Assembly (NCBI RefSeq): GCF_900108955.1
Contig: NZ_FNYA01000008.1
Location: forward strand, 1-64,000
Direction: 5' to 3'
DNA: 64,000 nucleotides
Origin: Flavobacterium terrigena
GTDB taxonomy: Bacteria > Bacteroidota > Bacteroidia > Flavobacteriales > Flavobacteriaceae
Shown here: piece after piece, positions 26,696 through 34,221 of the stretch
Position numbering within the stretch: position 1 is the first letter of the stretch
Layout of the letters: each line of letters opens with the position of its first letter
Translations under genes and position numbers: made by a program
The notes under the pieces: generated by a model
The model's database searches: none
Told to the model about the DNA's origin: nothing
Seen by the model: only the letters and a program-made list of their open reading frames with translations

Positions 26696-26727
26696 AACTT
26701 CGCGCCTTTGTGTCTTCGTAGCAAAGG
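26696..26727. repeat. TTCGCGCCTTTGTGTCTTCG-type intergenic motif
   Basis: The 178-nt gap between tadA and the SIMPL gene contains a tract of slightly varied CTTTG/CTTCG units (CTTCGCGCCTTTGTGTCTTC followed by GTAGCAAAG). From memory, similar 'ctttgcgcctttgcgtctttg' tracts occur between genes throughout Bacteroidetes genomes. Nothing else in this gap is recognisable. Confidence 0.45.
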
Positions 26728-26757
26728 TAAAAATCAACCTTTTAAACTAAACTAAGC

Positions 26758-27525
26758 ATGGAAATTACAGAAAGAATGAAGTCTTCGGCAATTATTGGAA
26801 TTGCTGTTATTATTACCGCATTTGTTTTAGGAACTGCTTTTAAGAAGCGAAATGAAAATTTAGATTCCATTTCCGTAATTGGTTTGGGGACTAAAGATTT
26901 TGTGTCTGATGAAATTTTGTGGAGCGGAAGTTTTACAACTAAAAGTTATGATATTAAAGAAGCCTATAATAAAATGATTGCCGACCAGAAAATCGTAACT
27001 AATTTCTTTTTAGGAAAAGGGTTTAAATCAAGTGAATTTAGTTTTGGTGCGGTGCAATTCAATAAAAAGTTTAGAGAAGTTCGTATTGAAAATTCCGAAA
27101 ACCAGTATAATACTAAATACGAACAAGTTTTTGATGGGTATGAAGCTTCTCAAACGATTACATTCTCAGCAAAGAAAAATCCTGATTTGATGAAACGTAT
27201 TGAAGCGGTTTCTGGAAAAACTTCTGAGTTAATTAATTCAGGTATAGAATTATCCTCAAATTCAATTCAATATACGTATTCTGATTTGGCAAGTTTAAAA
27301 CAAAGCTTAATTGAAAAAGCGACAAAAGATGCTTATGAACGTGCTGAAAAAATTGTAAAAACTGCTGATGGCGATTTAGGAAAACTAAAAACCGCAAGTA
27401 TGGGTGTTTTTCAAATTACTGGTCAAGGTTCCACAGAAGAAGATAGTTATGGTGGAAACAATGATACGTTTAGTAAAAATAAAACCGCTAGAATTACGGT
27501 TAGGTTAGAGTATGAGTTGGAGTAG
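26758..27525 (+). CDS. SIMPL (DUF541) domain protein
   Basis: 255 residues with one N-terminal hydrophobic segment (residues ~10-27, IIGIAVIITAFVLGTAF) acting as signal anchor. The SIMPL core follows: ISVIGLGTKDFVSDEILWSGSF, a variable middle, and the C-terminal TASMGVFQIT...KTARITVRLEYEL. The domain is found in periplasmic or envelope proteins, named after the mammalian protein SIMPL; the bacterial role is not established. It is followed 43 nt later by a lipoprotein gene. Confidence 0.88.
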   Translation: MEITERMKSSAIIGIAVIITAFVLGTAFKKRNENLDSISVIGLGTKDFVSDEILWSGSFTTKSYDIKEAYNKMIADQKIVTNFFLGKGFKSSEFSFGAVQFNKKFREVRIENSENQYNTKYEQVFDGYEASQTITFSAKKNPDLMKRIEAVSGKTSELINSGIELSSNSIQYTYSDLASLKQSLIEKATKDAYERAEKIVKTADGDLGKLKTASMGVFQITGQGSTEEDSYGGNNDTFSKNKTARITVRLEYELE

Positions 27526-27568
27526 GTTTAGTGTTCAGTCTCAGTTTTTAGTAATCAGTTTTAGATAA

Positions 27569-28159
27569 ATGAAAAATATAGTTATTTGCCTTATAATTTT
27601 AATGAGTTTGTTTTCATGTAATGAAAAAACTTCAGAGCCAAAAATTTCTAAAGAATTAATTGATTTGATTTCAAATGGAACTTTAAAAGAAAAAGAATCT
27701 ATTGATTCCAAAAAAATGATTTATGTAAGTCGTTATAATGGTGTAAAAGTATTTGCAAAACTAAAAAACGGCAAATTTATTGAGACTGATTTTCATGAAC
27801 TTTTATGGCTTTATGAAAAAAAATTTATAACAAAATTTGATAGTTTTAATGAGTTTATGAATGAATTGATAAATGAAGATTTTGTTTTAAATGAAAATAA
27901 TTTTATAGAAACAGCTACTTTTCAGTTGGATAATGATTTAAAAAATGAGTTTAAAAGTTTGTCTTTTGAAGATTTTTTGGAAAAATATTCGTTAAGTAAG
28001 AAAGGTGATAAAAAGCTGTATTTAAAAGATAAGTTTTTTTCGGGAAATAGATATCAAACGATTAGTTATTTGCTTTACACTAAAGGTTATTATCTTGGTG
28101 GTGGTTGTTTAGGTGAAGGAACCGGAATATATGAATTTGAAAAATTATTAAACAAATAA
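27569..28159 (+). CDS. Hypothetical lipoprotein
   Basis: 196 residues with a lipoprotein signal peptide ending in LFSC (Cys17). The mature part is acidic, aromatic and lysine-rich. It contains MIYVSRYNGVKVFAKLKNGKFIETDFHELLWLYE-type strands (seen as two halves around residue 50-80) and a Gly-rich C-terminus GYYLGGGCLGEGTGIYEF. I do not recognise a family. It follows the SIMPL gene by 43 nt; that spacer contains CAGTCTCAGTTTTTAGTAATCAGT, low-complexity DNA common between flavobacterial genes. It ends at a terminator. Confidence 0.75.
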   Translation: MKNIVICLIILMSLFSCNEKTSEPKISKELIDLISNGTLKEKESIDSKKMIYVSRYNGVKVFAKLKNGKFIETDFHELLWLYEKKFITKFDSFNEFMNELINEDFVLNENNFIETATFQLDNDLKNEFKSLSFEDFLEKYSLSKKGDKKLYLKDKFFSGNRYQTISYLLYTKGYYLGGGCLGEGTGIYEFEKLLNK

Positions 28160-28197
28160 AAAAACCGCTATTCTTTCGAGTAGCGGTTTAGTTTTTT
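28160..28197. terminator. Terminator between the lipoprotein gene and RNase G
   Basis: AAACCGCTA (28162-28170) pairs with TAGCGGTTT (28181-28189) across a 10-nt loop, with an A-run before and T-run (AGTTTTTT) after. It serves the two convergent genes. Confidence 0.85.
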
Positions 28198-29743
28198 ATA
28201 AAATTTCTTTTCCTTGGTTATCAAAGAAATGATATTCTAAGTACGTGTAAGCGTCACGAGGTATAATTTTCACCCATTTCTTATGTTCAAGAAACCATCT
28301 TGAACGTAATGATGGAAAACCTTTTGTAAGGTATGCGGCCACAAATGGGTGTACATTAAGTACAACTTTTTTATGGTCTTTAATAATACTTTCAAGGTTA
28401 GCTTCTATTTTGTCAATGATTAAAATTGCCGCTTCAACCTGTCCGTTTTCGTTCGGGTTTTCTTCGTTTGTTTCAATATTAACTTCAGGTCTAACTCTTT
28501 GTCTAGTAATTTGAACTAATCCAAATTTGCTAGGAGGCAAGATTTTATGCTTGGCCTTGTCGTCACTCATTTCTTCTCTTAAGAAATCAAACAATACTTT
28601 TCTATTGTCTGGATTTTGCATGTCTATAAAATCGACAACAATAATTCCTCCCATATCTCTTAGTCGTAACTGACGTGCAATTTCTCCTGCAGCAATCATG
28701 TTTACTTCCATGGCAGTATCTTCTTGGTTTTGTGCTTTATTTGATCGATTTCCAGAGTTTACATCGATAACGTGTAAGGCTTCTGTGTGTTCGATAATTA
28801 AATAAGCACCTTTACTCATAGAAACTGATTTTCCAAAAGAGGTTTTTATTTGTCTTTCTATATTATACTTCTCAAATAGAGGTAAATCTTTCGATTGATA
28901 GTGTTTTACGATAGACGCTTTATCCGGAGCTATTTCTTGCAAATATTCCTTCGTTTGTAAATACAAATCTTCATCATCTACTTGAATACTCGTGAAAGTA
29001 TCGTTAAATATATCTCTTAGCATAGAAGAGGATTTTGTGAGTTCTCCTAATACTTTTGAGGGATGATGTGCAGTTTGTAATTTTTTACACATTGTAGTCC
29101 AACGGTCTAGCAATGTTTCTACATCTTTTTCAATCTCAGTTGTTTTTCTGCCTTCGGCTACTGTTCTCACAATAACACCAAATCCCTTTGGTTTTATCGA
29201 TTGTAGTAATTTTTTTAAACGATCTTTTTCGGCTCTGTCTCCAATTTTTTGTGAAATAGAAACTCGGTCAGAAAAAGGTACTAATACTACATATCTACCT
29301 GCTAAAGAAATCTCTGAACTAATTCTTGGTCCTTTTGTTGAGATTGGTTCTTTAACGACTTGAACTAAAATCGATTGATTAGCGCTTAATGTGTCCATTA
29401 TGGTGCCATCTTTATTGATTTCAGGTTCAAAAGGGAAATTTTTGAGTGAATAATCTTTTATTTTACCTGCGCTTACAAGTTTAATAAATTTCATCAAAGA
29501 AGCTAAGTTTGGACCTAAATCATGGTAATGCAAAAATGCATCTTTTTCATGACCTAAGTGCACAAAAGCAGCGTTTAAGCCAGCAACAGGTTTTCTTATT
29601 TTTGCAATAAAAATATCGCCAACCTGAAACTGATTACTATCGCTAGCATCTTTTTCTTTGTGTAATTCAATTAGTTTTCCATCTTTTAATAAGGCAAAAT
29701 CTACTGCGTCTGAACCAGATCTAATGATTAATTCTTTGTTCAT
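28196..29743 (-). CDS. rng: Ribonuclease E/G family protein (RNase G)
   Basis: 515 residues. Endoribonuclease for rRNA and mRNA processing. It starts with the family MNKELIIRSGSDAVDFALLKDGKLIELH, then an S1 domain (GDIFIAKIRKPVAGLNAAFVHLGHEKDAFLH). The DNase I-like catalytic region contains HVIDVNSGNRSNKAQ and GGIIVVDFIDMQNPDNRK with the metal-binding aspartates. The zinc-link CPxC of RNase E is not seen, and there is no long RNase E tail, so RNase G is the better name. The ATG at 29743 was chosen over 29767 because the family begins at MNKELI. Confidence 0.93.
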   Translation of the reverse strand: MNKELIIRSGSDAVDFALLKDGKLIELHKEKDASDSNQFQVGDIFIAKIRKPVAGLNAAFVHLGHEKDAFLHYHDLGPNLASLMKFIKLVSAGKIKDYSLKNFPFEPEINKDGTIMDTLSANQSILVQVVKEPISTKGPRISSEISLAGRYVVLVPFSDRVSISQKIGDRAEKDRLKKLLQSIKPKGFGVIVRTVAEGRKTTEIEKDVETLLDRWTTMCKKLQTAHHPSKVLGELTKSSSMLRDIFNDTFTSIQVDDEDLYLQTKEYLQEIAPDKASIVKHYQSKDLPLFEKYNIERQIKTSFGKSVSMSKGAYLIIEHTEALHVIDVNSGNRSNKAQNQEDTAMEVNMIAAGEIARQLRLRDMGGIIVVDFIDMQNPDNRKVLFDFLREEMSDDKAKHKILPPSKFGLVQITRQRVRPEVNIETNEENPNENGQVEAAILIIDKIEANLESIIKDHKKVVLNVHPFVAAYLTKGFPSLRSRWFLEHKKWVKIIPRDAYTYLEYHFFDNQGKEIL

Positions 29744-29942
29744 GCTGTATCTTTTATATCCGAACATTTTTGTTTGATTATTCGAAATTTACTTTGGAAG
29801 TAACTTCGAACTCTCTACTTATTGCTAGGATGGATTAAACAATTTAGGTAAAATACCCAATAGAATTGTAATGCAATATTGATTGTGTCAAAATCGTATC
29901 CAATTCATAATTCAATGAACGTTAATTCTTTTCTAAACAAAG

Positions 29943-29966
29943 AAAAGTAGTTTTTAGACTACTTTT
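29943..29966 (-). terminator. Hairpin overlapping the stop codon of the 30-residue basic protein gene
   Basis: Read leftward, a 9-bp stem AAAAGTAGT / ACTACTTTT with a 6-nt loop spans the stop codon and is followed by T-rich sequence. It probably ends the HU / small-protein transcript. The ~190 nt from here to rng contain no recognisable gene. Confidence 0.6.
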
Positions 29967-30051
29967 TCTTTTTGTGACGGTTAGCTCTCGCTCTTTTTTT
30001 ACGCTTGTGAGTAGCTACCTTATGTCTTTTTCTTTTTTTACCACTTGGCAT
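29959..30051 (-). CDS. 30-residue highly basic ribosomal-type protein (COX24/AURKAIP1-like)
   Basis: Leftward from ATG at 30051 the frame encodes MPSGKKRKRHKVATHKRKKR followed by ARANRHKKKK and stop: 30 residues, 18 of them Lys, Arg or His. The pattern KKRKRHKxxTHKRKKRxRxNRHKKK matches the short Bacteroidetes homologues of the AURKAIP1/COX24 (DUF1713) C-terminal domain, to which small-subunit protein bS22 also belongs. It probably binds rRNA. The gene lies 31 nt downstream of HU on the same strand and is far below usual ORF cut-offs. Identity is from motif recall; that it is a real coding gene is quite secure. Confidence 0.85.
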   Translation of the reverse strand: MPSGKKRKRHKVATHKRKKRARANRHKKKK

Positions 30052-30082
30052 AATTTGTAGTTTTTATGATTAATAAATAATA

Positions 30083-30376
30083 TTATACAGTTACTTCTGT
30101 CTTTTCTTTTACGCTTTCAACAAATACTTTAGCAGGTTTAAATGCCGGAATGTTGTGTGCAGGAATTTTAATTGTTGTGTTTTTAGAAATGTTTCTTCCT
30201 GTTTTTTCAGCTCTTGTTTTAACAATAAAACTTCCAAATCCTCTTAAGTAAACGTTATCACCAGTTTCTAATGAATTTTTTACTTCTTCCATGAATGATT
30301 CTACAGTAGCTTGAACGTCACCTTTTTCAAGGCCTAATTTTTCTGAGATTTTTGCTACGATGTCTGCTTTCGTCAT
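30083..30376 (-). CDS. HU/IHF family DNA-binding protein
   Basis: 97 residues. Nucleoid-associated dimeric DNA-bending protein. It starts with MTKADIVAKISEKLGLEKGDVQATVESFM; the arm region is FGSFIVKTRAEKTGRNISKNTTIKIPAHNIPAFKPAK with the conserved GFGSF and the proline tip IPAHNIPAF. Full length for the family plus a short acidic tail. It has a good promoter at 30416-30448 and is followed by the 30-residue basic protein. Confidence 0.96.
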   Translation of the reverse strand: MTKADIVAKISEKLGLEKGDVQATVESFMEEVKNSLETGDNVYLRGFGSFIVKTRAEKTGRNISKNTTIKIPAHNIPAFKPAKVFVESVKEKTEVTV

Positions 30377-30415
30377 TTTCTTGCGTGTTAAATTTTATGT
30401 ATTTTTTTGAGTGTG

Positions 30416-30448
30416 CAAATATATGAATTAAAAAAATACAAATTCAAA
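30416..30448 (-). promoter_or_regulatory. Promoter of the HU gene
   Basis: Read leftward: TTTG (30445-30448), a 21-nt spacer, then TATATTTG (30416-30423), an exact TAnnTTTG. The ATG is 40 nt downstream. Confidence 0.65.
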
Positions 30449-30507
30449 CTTAATGAACTAAAATTTAACCATATAAATGATTTATTTTTACGGCTTTAAA
30501 TTTTTAT

Positions 30508-31536
30508 ATGAATTTTTCAACCAAAATTATCAATTGGTATAACCAAAATTACAGAGAACTACCTTGGCGAAACACCACTGATGCTTACAAAATTTGGCTT
30601 TCAGAAATTATTTTGCAGCAAACAAGAGTGAGTCAAGGTTTGCCCTATTATAATAATTTTATAAACGCTTTTCCAACCGTAAATGACTTGGCAAATGCCG
30701 ATGAACAGAAAATTTTGAAGCTTTGGCAAGGACTTGGGTATTATTCTCGCGCCAGAAATCTGCATTTTACGGCGAAGTTTGTCATGGAAAATCATAATGG
30801 GATTTTCCCAAATTCATACGAAGAATTATTAAAATTGAAAGGAATTGGAACATATACTGCCGCCGCAATTGCTTCTTTTTCTTCTAACGAACCTGTTGCG
30901 GTTTTGGATGGAAATGTTTTCAGAGTGTTGTCACGCGTTTTTAATGTGAATTACGATATATCACAAAATACCTCTAAAAAGTATTTTATTGAACTAGCCA
31001 CTAATGTGCTTTCTAAGTCAAAACCTAATATTCATAATCAAGCCATAATGGAATTTGGTGCGTTGCAATGCGTACCGAAAAGTCCTAATTGTGTCGAATG
31101 TATTTTTAATGATAGTTGTGAAGCGTATAAACTAAAAATTGTTTCGGATTTGCCAGTGAAATCAAAAAAAGTAAAAGTTACCAAACGATTTTTGAATTAC
31201 ATCTTAGTGAAAGATGCTTCGGAAACTTATGAAATGAACAAAAGAACAGAAAACGGAATTTGGAAAAACTTATACGAATTTCCGTGTATTGAATCGGAAC
31301 AAGAAATAGAAGAAAATGAGATTTTAAGCCATCTGAACGAAAAATATGCCATTAAAAACTTTCATTATTTCGATACATTTGATGTTGTTCATAAATTATC
31401 GCACCAACATTTAAATATTAAATTTTATACGATTGAAATTAAAGACGCCATAAATAAAGGATATACTTTTACGGAAGTGAAGCAATTACCTGTGCCAATT
31501 GTCTTACATAATTTTATAGAAAAAATTGTAATCTAA
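30508..31536 (+). CDS. mutY: A/G-specific adenine glycosylase
   Basis: 342 residues. Removes adenine mispaired with 8-oxoguanine. It has ELPWRNTTDAYKIWLSEIILQQTRV with the catalytic Glu, the helix-hairpin-helix LKGIGTYTAAAIASF, the catalytic Asp in VAVLDGNVFRV, and the four iron-sulphur cysteines C-x6-C-x2-C-x5-C (CVPKSPNCVECIFNDSC). The C-terminal ~110 residues form the NUDIX-like 8-oxoG recognition domain. It is followed by ssb, the gene order known from flavobacteria. Confidence 0.96.
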   Translation: MNFSTKIINWYNQNYRELPWRNTTDAYKIWLSEIILQQTRVSQGLPYYNNFINAFPTVNDLANADEQKILKLWQGLGYYSRARNLHFTAKFVMENHNGIFPNSYEELLKLKGIGTYTAAAIASFSSNEPVAVLDGNVFRVLSRVFNVNYDISQNTSKKYFIELATNVLSKSKPNIHNQAIMEFGALQCVPKSPNCVECIFNDSCEAYKLKIVSDLPVKSKKVKVTKRFLNYILVKDASETYEMNKRTENGIWKNLYEFPCIESEQEIEENEILSHLNEKYAIKNFHYFDTFDVVHKLSHQHLNIKFYTIEIKDAINKGYTFTEVKQLPVPIVLHNFIEKIVI

Positions 31537-31555
31537 ATATTATTTAGTATTTTTG
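31526..31555 (+). promoter_or_regulatory. ssb promoter within the end of mutY
   Basis: TTG (31526-31528), a 19-nt spacer, then TATTTTTG (31548-31555), an exact Bacteroidetes promoter pattern 17 nt before the ssb ATG. Confidence 0.65.
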
Positions 31556-31572
31556 GTAAAAAGATACAAGCC

Positions 31573-31986
31573 ATGAACGGTACATTAAATAAGGTTATTC
31601 TAATTGGACATTTAGGAGACGAAGTTAAAATGCATTATTTTGATGCGCAAAGTTGTATTGGAAGATTTCCTTTGGCAACAAATGAAGTTTACATTAATAA
31701 ATCAACTGGAGAAAAAATAACTTCTACAGAATGGCATAATATAGTGGTGCGAAATAAAGCTGCTGAATTATGCGAAAAATACCTTTCTAAAGGAGATAAA
31801 ATTTATATTGAAGGTCGTATTAAGTCGCGTCAATGGACTGCTGAAGACGGAACTACAAAATACACAACTGAAATTCAAGTTACAGAATTTACATTTTTAA
31901 ACACGAAAAAAGATTCAGATTTATCTAAAGCGCCAACAACTAATCCGCCAAGTTCTAAAGATGTGGATTTTGATTCGCTAGAGTAA
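31573..31986 (+). CDS. ssb: Single-stranded DNA-binding protein
   Basis: 137 residues with one OB-fold (residues 1-108): NKVILIGHLGDEVKMHYFD, EWHNIVVRNKAAELCEKYLSKGDKIYIEGRI, and YTTEIQVTEFTFL. A short linker and acidic tail ending in DVDFDSLE follow. The canonical SSB tip that binds partner proteins ends in an aromatic residue (DDDIPF type); here it ends in Leu-Glu, so partner binding may differ. It lies between mutY and gldD; the locus may hold a second SSB besides a main one elsewhere. Confidence 0.94.
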   Translation: MNGTLNKVILIGHLGDEVKMHYFDAQSCIGRFPLATNEVYINKSTGEKITSTEWHNIVVRNKAAELCEKYLSKGDKIYIEGRIKSRQWTAEDGTTKYTTEIQVTEFTFLNTKKDSDLSKAPTTNPPSSKDVDFDSLE

Positions 31987-32014
31987 TTTTAAAGTATAGA
32001 CAATAAAAATATAT

Positions 32015-32076
32015 AAAGAATATAGAGAATAGGTTTAAAGATAATTTGTCTTTTTCTGTTTTCTATGTTCTTTTTT
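32015..32076 (+). terminator. Long hairpin with T-run between ssb and gldD
   Basis: An 18-bp stem (32015-32032 with 32056-32073; 15 Watson-Crick and 3 G-U pairs) has a 23-nt loop and is followed by T residues to 32076. It occupies the place where gldE lies in Flavobacterium johnsoniae and would end the mutY-ssb transcript. Confidence 0.65.
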
Positions 32077-32092
32077 AATAAAATAAACCAAA

Positions 32093-32644
32093 ATGAAAAG
32101 TTCTATTTTTTTTACAATACTATGTCTTTCATTGCTTTCTTGTGGCGATGAAAAATTGCCAAAACCAACTGGACAATTAAGTTTAGAATATCCGCCAGCG
32201 AAATACAGTAAGTTCTCTAATTCTTGTGGTTTCGATTTTGATAAAAATGAATTGGCAGAAGTAAAAGCGACTTCAAATTGCGGATTGGAAATTCATTATC
32301 CAAAAATGAAAGCTACGGTATATTTGACATATAAATCGGTAAATAATAATTTAGAAACTCTTTTAGTTGATGCACAGAAATTAACGTACGAACACGTAAT
32401 TAAGGCTAACGATATTGCTGAACAACCTTATGTGAATTTAGACCGAAAAGTGTACGGAATGTTTTATCAAGTAGGAGGAAATGCTGCAACAAACGCGCAG
32501 TTTTACGCTACTGATAGTACTAGAAATTTTGTAACTGCAAGTATGTATTTTTATTCTAAACCAAATTTCGATTCCATTCTTCCTGCAGCAGATTATATTA
32601 AAAATGATATGAAGCAAATTATCGAATCTATTAAGTGGAAATAG
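32093..32644 (+). CDS. gldD: Gliding motility lipoprotein GldD
   Basis: 183 residues with lipobox LLSC (Cys17). The mature protein carries the family features KPTGQLSLEYPPAKYSKF near the N-terminus, CGLEIHYPKMKATVYLTYK and KVYGMFYQVGGNAATNAQFYATDSTRNFV. GldD is required for gliding and T9SS function in F. johnsoniae. Upstream order mutY-ssb is conserved, but gldE, which lies directly upstream of gldD in F. johnsoniae, is absent here. No promoter of consensus type is evident in the 106-nt gap. Confidence 0.92.
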   Translation: MKSSIFFTILCLSLLSCGDEKLPKPTGQLSLEYPPAKYSKFSNSCGFDFDKNELAEVKATSNCGLEIHYPKMKATVYLTYKSVNNNLETLLVDAQKLTYEHVIKANDIAEQPYVNLDRKVYGMFYQVGGNAATNAQFYATDSTRNFVTASMYFYSKPNFDSILPAADYIKNDMKQIIESIKWK

Positions 32645-32648
32645 ATTT

Positions 32649-33461
32649 TTAAAGAGTGAATTTTCTAATTACAAAATTGAATAATCTATAGCCTAATCTT
32701 CTTCTTAGAATACGCATTACATTCGCATCAAAACCAATAGTATATCTGCGGAAACTTTTGCAAGGATTTTCAGCAATTGAAAATAACTTTTCTACAATTT
32801 GTTGCGGTAATTTTTCGTTTTTTCCAGATTTTTTCTCCAATAAAGTGGAAATCTTGTCCATTAATTTATTGTAAGATTGGATTTCCGTTGCATCAGATTT
32901 TACCACATTTTTTTGAAATGAAGTAGGAGCATTCCCAAATTGAACGGTTGAAACACTAATGTTGAAATCAACCAATTCATACGCCATACATTCCGAAAAA
33001 CTTTCTACAGCTTGTTTGGTAGAATGATAAAAATTCCCAAGAGGTAAATTTACCAATCCAGCAACAGATGTAATATTTATAAATTGCCCATATTTTTGCT
33101 TTCTGAAAGTTGGAATAAAAGCTCTACAAATTTTTACAACACCTAACCAGTTTACGTTTACAATAGTGTCTATTTTTTTATCTTCTGAAAGTTCTACAAA
33201 ACTTCTGTAACCCATTCCTGCATTATTAATGACAACATCAATTTTTGGATGATTTTGCAATATTTTCTCTGTTGCCAAAGCGATACTTTCAGATGAAGTG
33301 ACATCCATTTCATAGCAAAAAATATTTGGAATATCTTTGAAGTCGTCACCTTCATTTGCAAATAATAAAGTAGCAATAACTGTCCAGTTATTTTTAGCAA
33401 AATATAATGAAGTTTTTTTGCCAATTCCACCACCAGCGCCAGTTATTAATACAGTTTTCAT
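32649..33461 (-). CDS. Short-chain dehydrogenase/reductase (SDR) family oxidoreductase
   Basis: 270 residues. Classical SDR: nucleotide-binding TGAGGGIGKKTSLYFA at the N-terminus, NNAGMGYRS, catalytic Ser in ITSVAGL and Tyr-x3-Lys in NFYHSTKQAVESF. The C-terminus is basic and aromatic (RRYTIGFDANVMRILRRRLG), suggesting membrane proximity. The stop is only 4 nt from the convergent gldD stop. It is 13 nt downstream of mtgA and likely last in that leftward operon. The substrate cannot be predicted. Confidence 0.9.
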   Translation of the reverse strand: MKTVLITGAGGGIGKKTSLYFAKNNWTVIATLLFANEGDDFKDIPNIFCYEMDVTSSESIALATEKILQNHPKIDVVINNAGMGYRSFVELSEDKKIDTIVNVNWLGVVKICRAFIPTFRKQKYGQFINITSVAGLVNLPLGNFYHSTKQAVESFSECMAYELVDFNISVSTVQFGNAPTSFQKNVVKSDATEIQSYNKLMDKISTLLEKKSGKNEKLPQQIVEKLFSIAENPCKSFRRYTIGFDANVMRILRRRLGYRLFNFVIRKFTL

Positions 33462-33474
33462 ATATGGGTTGTTG

Positions 33475-34221
33475 TTAATACTTCAATTTAGTCATTAAAA
33501 TATATCGGGCAATTTTTGATTGTTTTCTACTAATATACGCAGAACCATTCGGTTTGAATTTTCTTGGATTTGGTAAAATTGCAGCAATCCCAGCCGCTTG
33601 CATTCGTGTTAAGCTTTTGCAATCTCTATTGTACCAATGTTGTGTTGCCGCTTGAGCTCCATATATTCCGTCACCCATTTCAATACTATTTAAATAGACT
33701 TCTAAAATGCGTTCTTTGCCCCAAATTAGTTCGATTAAAAAAGTATAGTACGCTTCTAATCCTTTTCGGATATAACTTCTGCCTTGCCAAAGAAAAACGT
33801 TTTTAGCCGTTTGTTGTGTAATGGTGCTCCCGCCTTTTAGTCTTTTTCCTTTGAAATTTCCAACAGCAGCATTTTGAATGGCTTTAAAATCGAAACCGCT
33901 ATGTTCAAAAAAACGACCGTCTTCACTTGCAATTACTGCTTTTTGTAGGTTTTTAGAAATATCTTCCATCGGAACCCAATCGTGTTTGGTTTCAATATCT
34001 TTTCCGTCAGCTGAATTTTCAAAATAACGAATGGCCATTAATGGCGTAAATGGAACTGGAACAAATTTGTATAACACTATAAAAAACAAACTGATAATGT
34101 TAAACCACATAAATGCTTTCCAAAAGAAACGCATCAATTGACCGAAAAAACCTCTTTTTTCAGTGCTTTTAGGTTTTGTTGGTTTTGCTTTAGGTTTTGG
34201 AGTTGCTTTTTTTACTGCCAT
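33475..34221 (-). CDS. mtgA: Monofunctional biosynthetic peptidoglycan transglycosylase
   Basis: 248 residues. GT51 glycosyltransferase that polymerises lipid II into glycan strands. A Lys/Pro-rich cytoplasmic N-terminus is followed by one transmembrane helix (~residues 32-53). Conserved blocks are VIASEDGRFFEHSGFDFKAI with the catalytic Glu, KGGSTITQQTAKNVFLWQGRS, the second catalytic Glu region ILEVYLNSIEMGDGIYGAQ, and the end block AAILPNPRKFKP. The start codon directly abuts the stop of the giant FN3 gene (TAAATG, no spacer), so the two are translationally linked. Confidence 0.95.
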   Translation of the reverse strand: MAVKKATPKPKAKPTKPKSTEKRGFFGQLMRFFWKAFMWFNIISLFFIVLYKFVPVPFTPLMAIRYFENSADGKDIETKHDWVPMEDISKNLQKAVIASEDGRFFEHSGFDFKAIQNAAVGNFKGKRLKGGSTITQQTAKNVFLWQGRSYIRKGLEAYYTFLIELIWGKERILEVYLNSIEMGDGIYGAQAATQHWYNRDCKSLTRMQAAGIAAILPNPRKFKPNGSAYISRKQSKIARYILMTKLKY

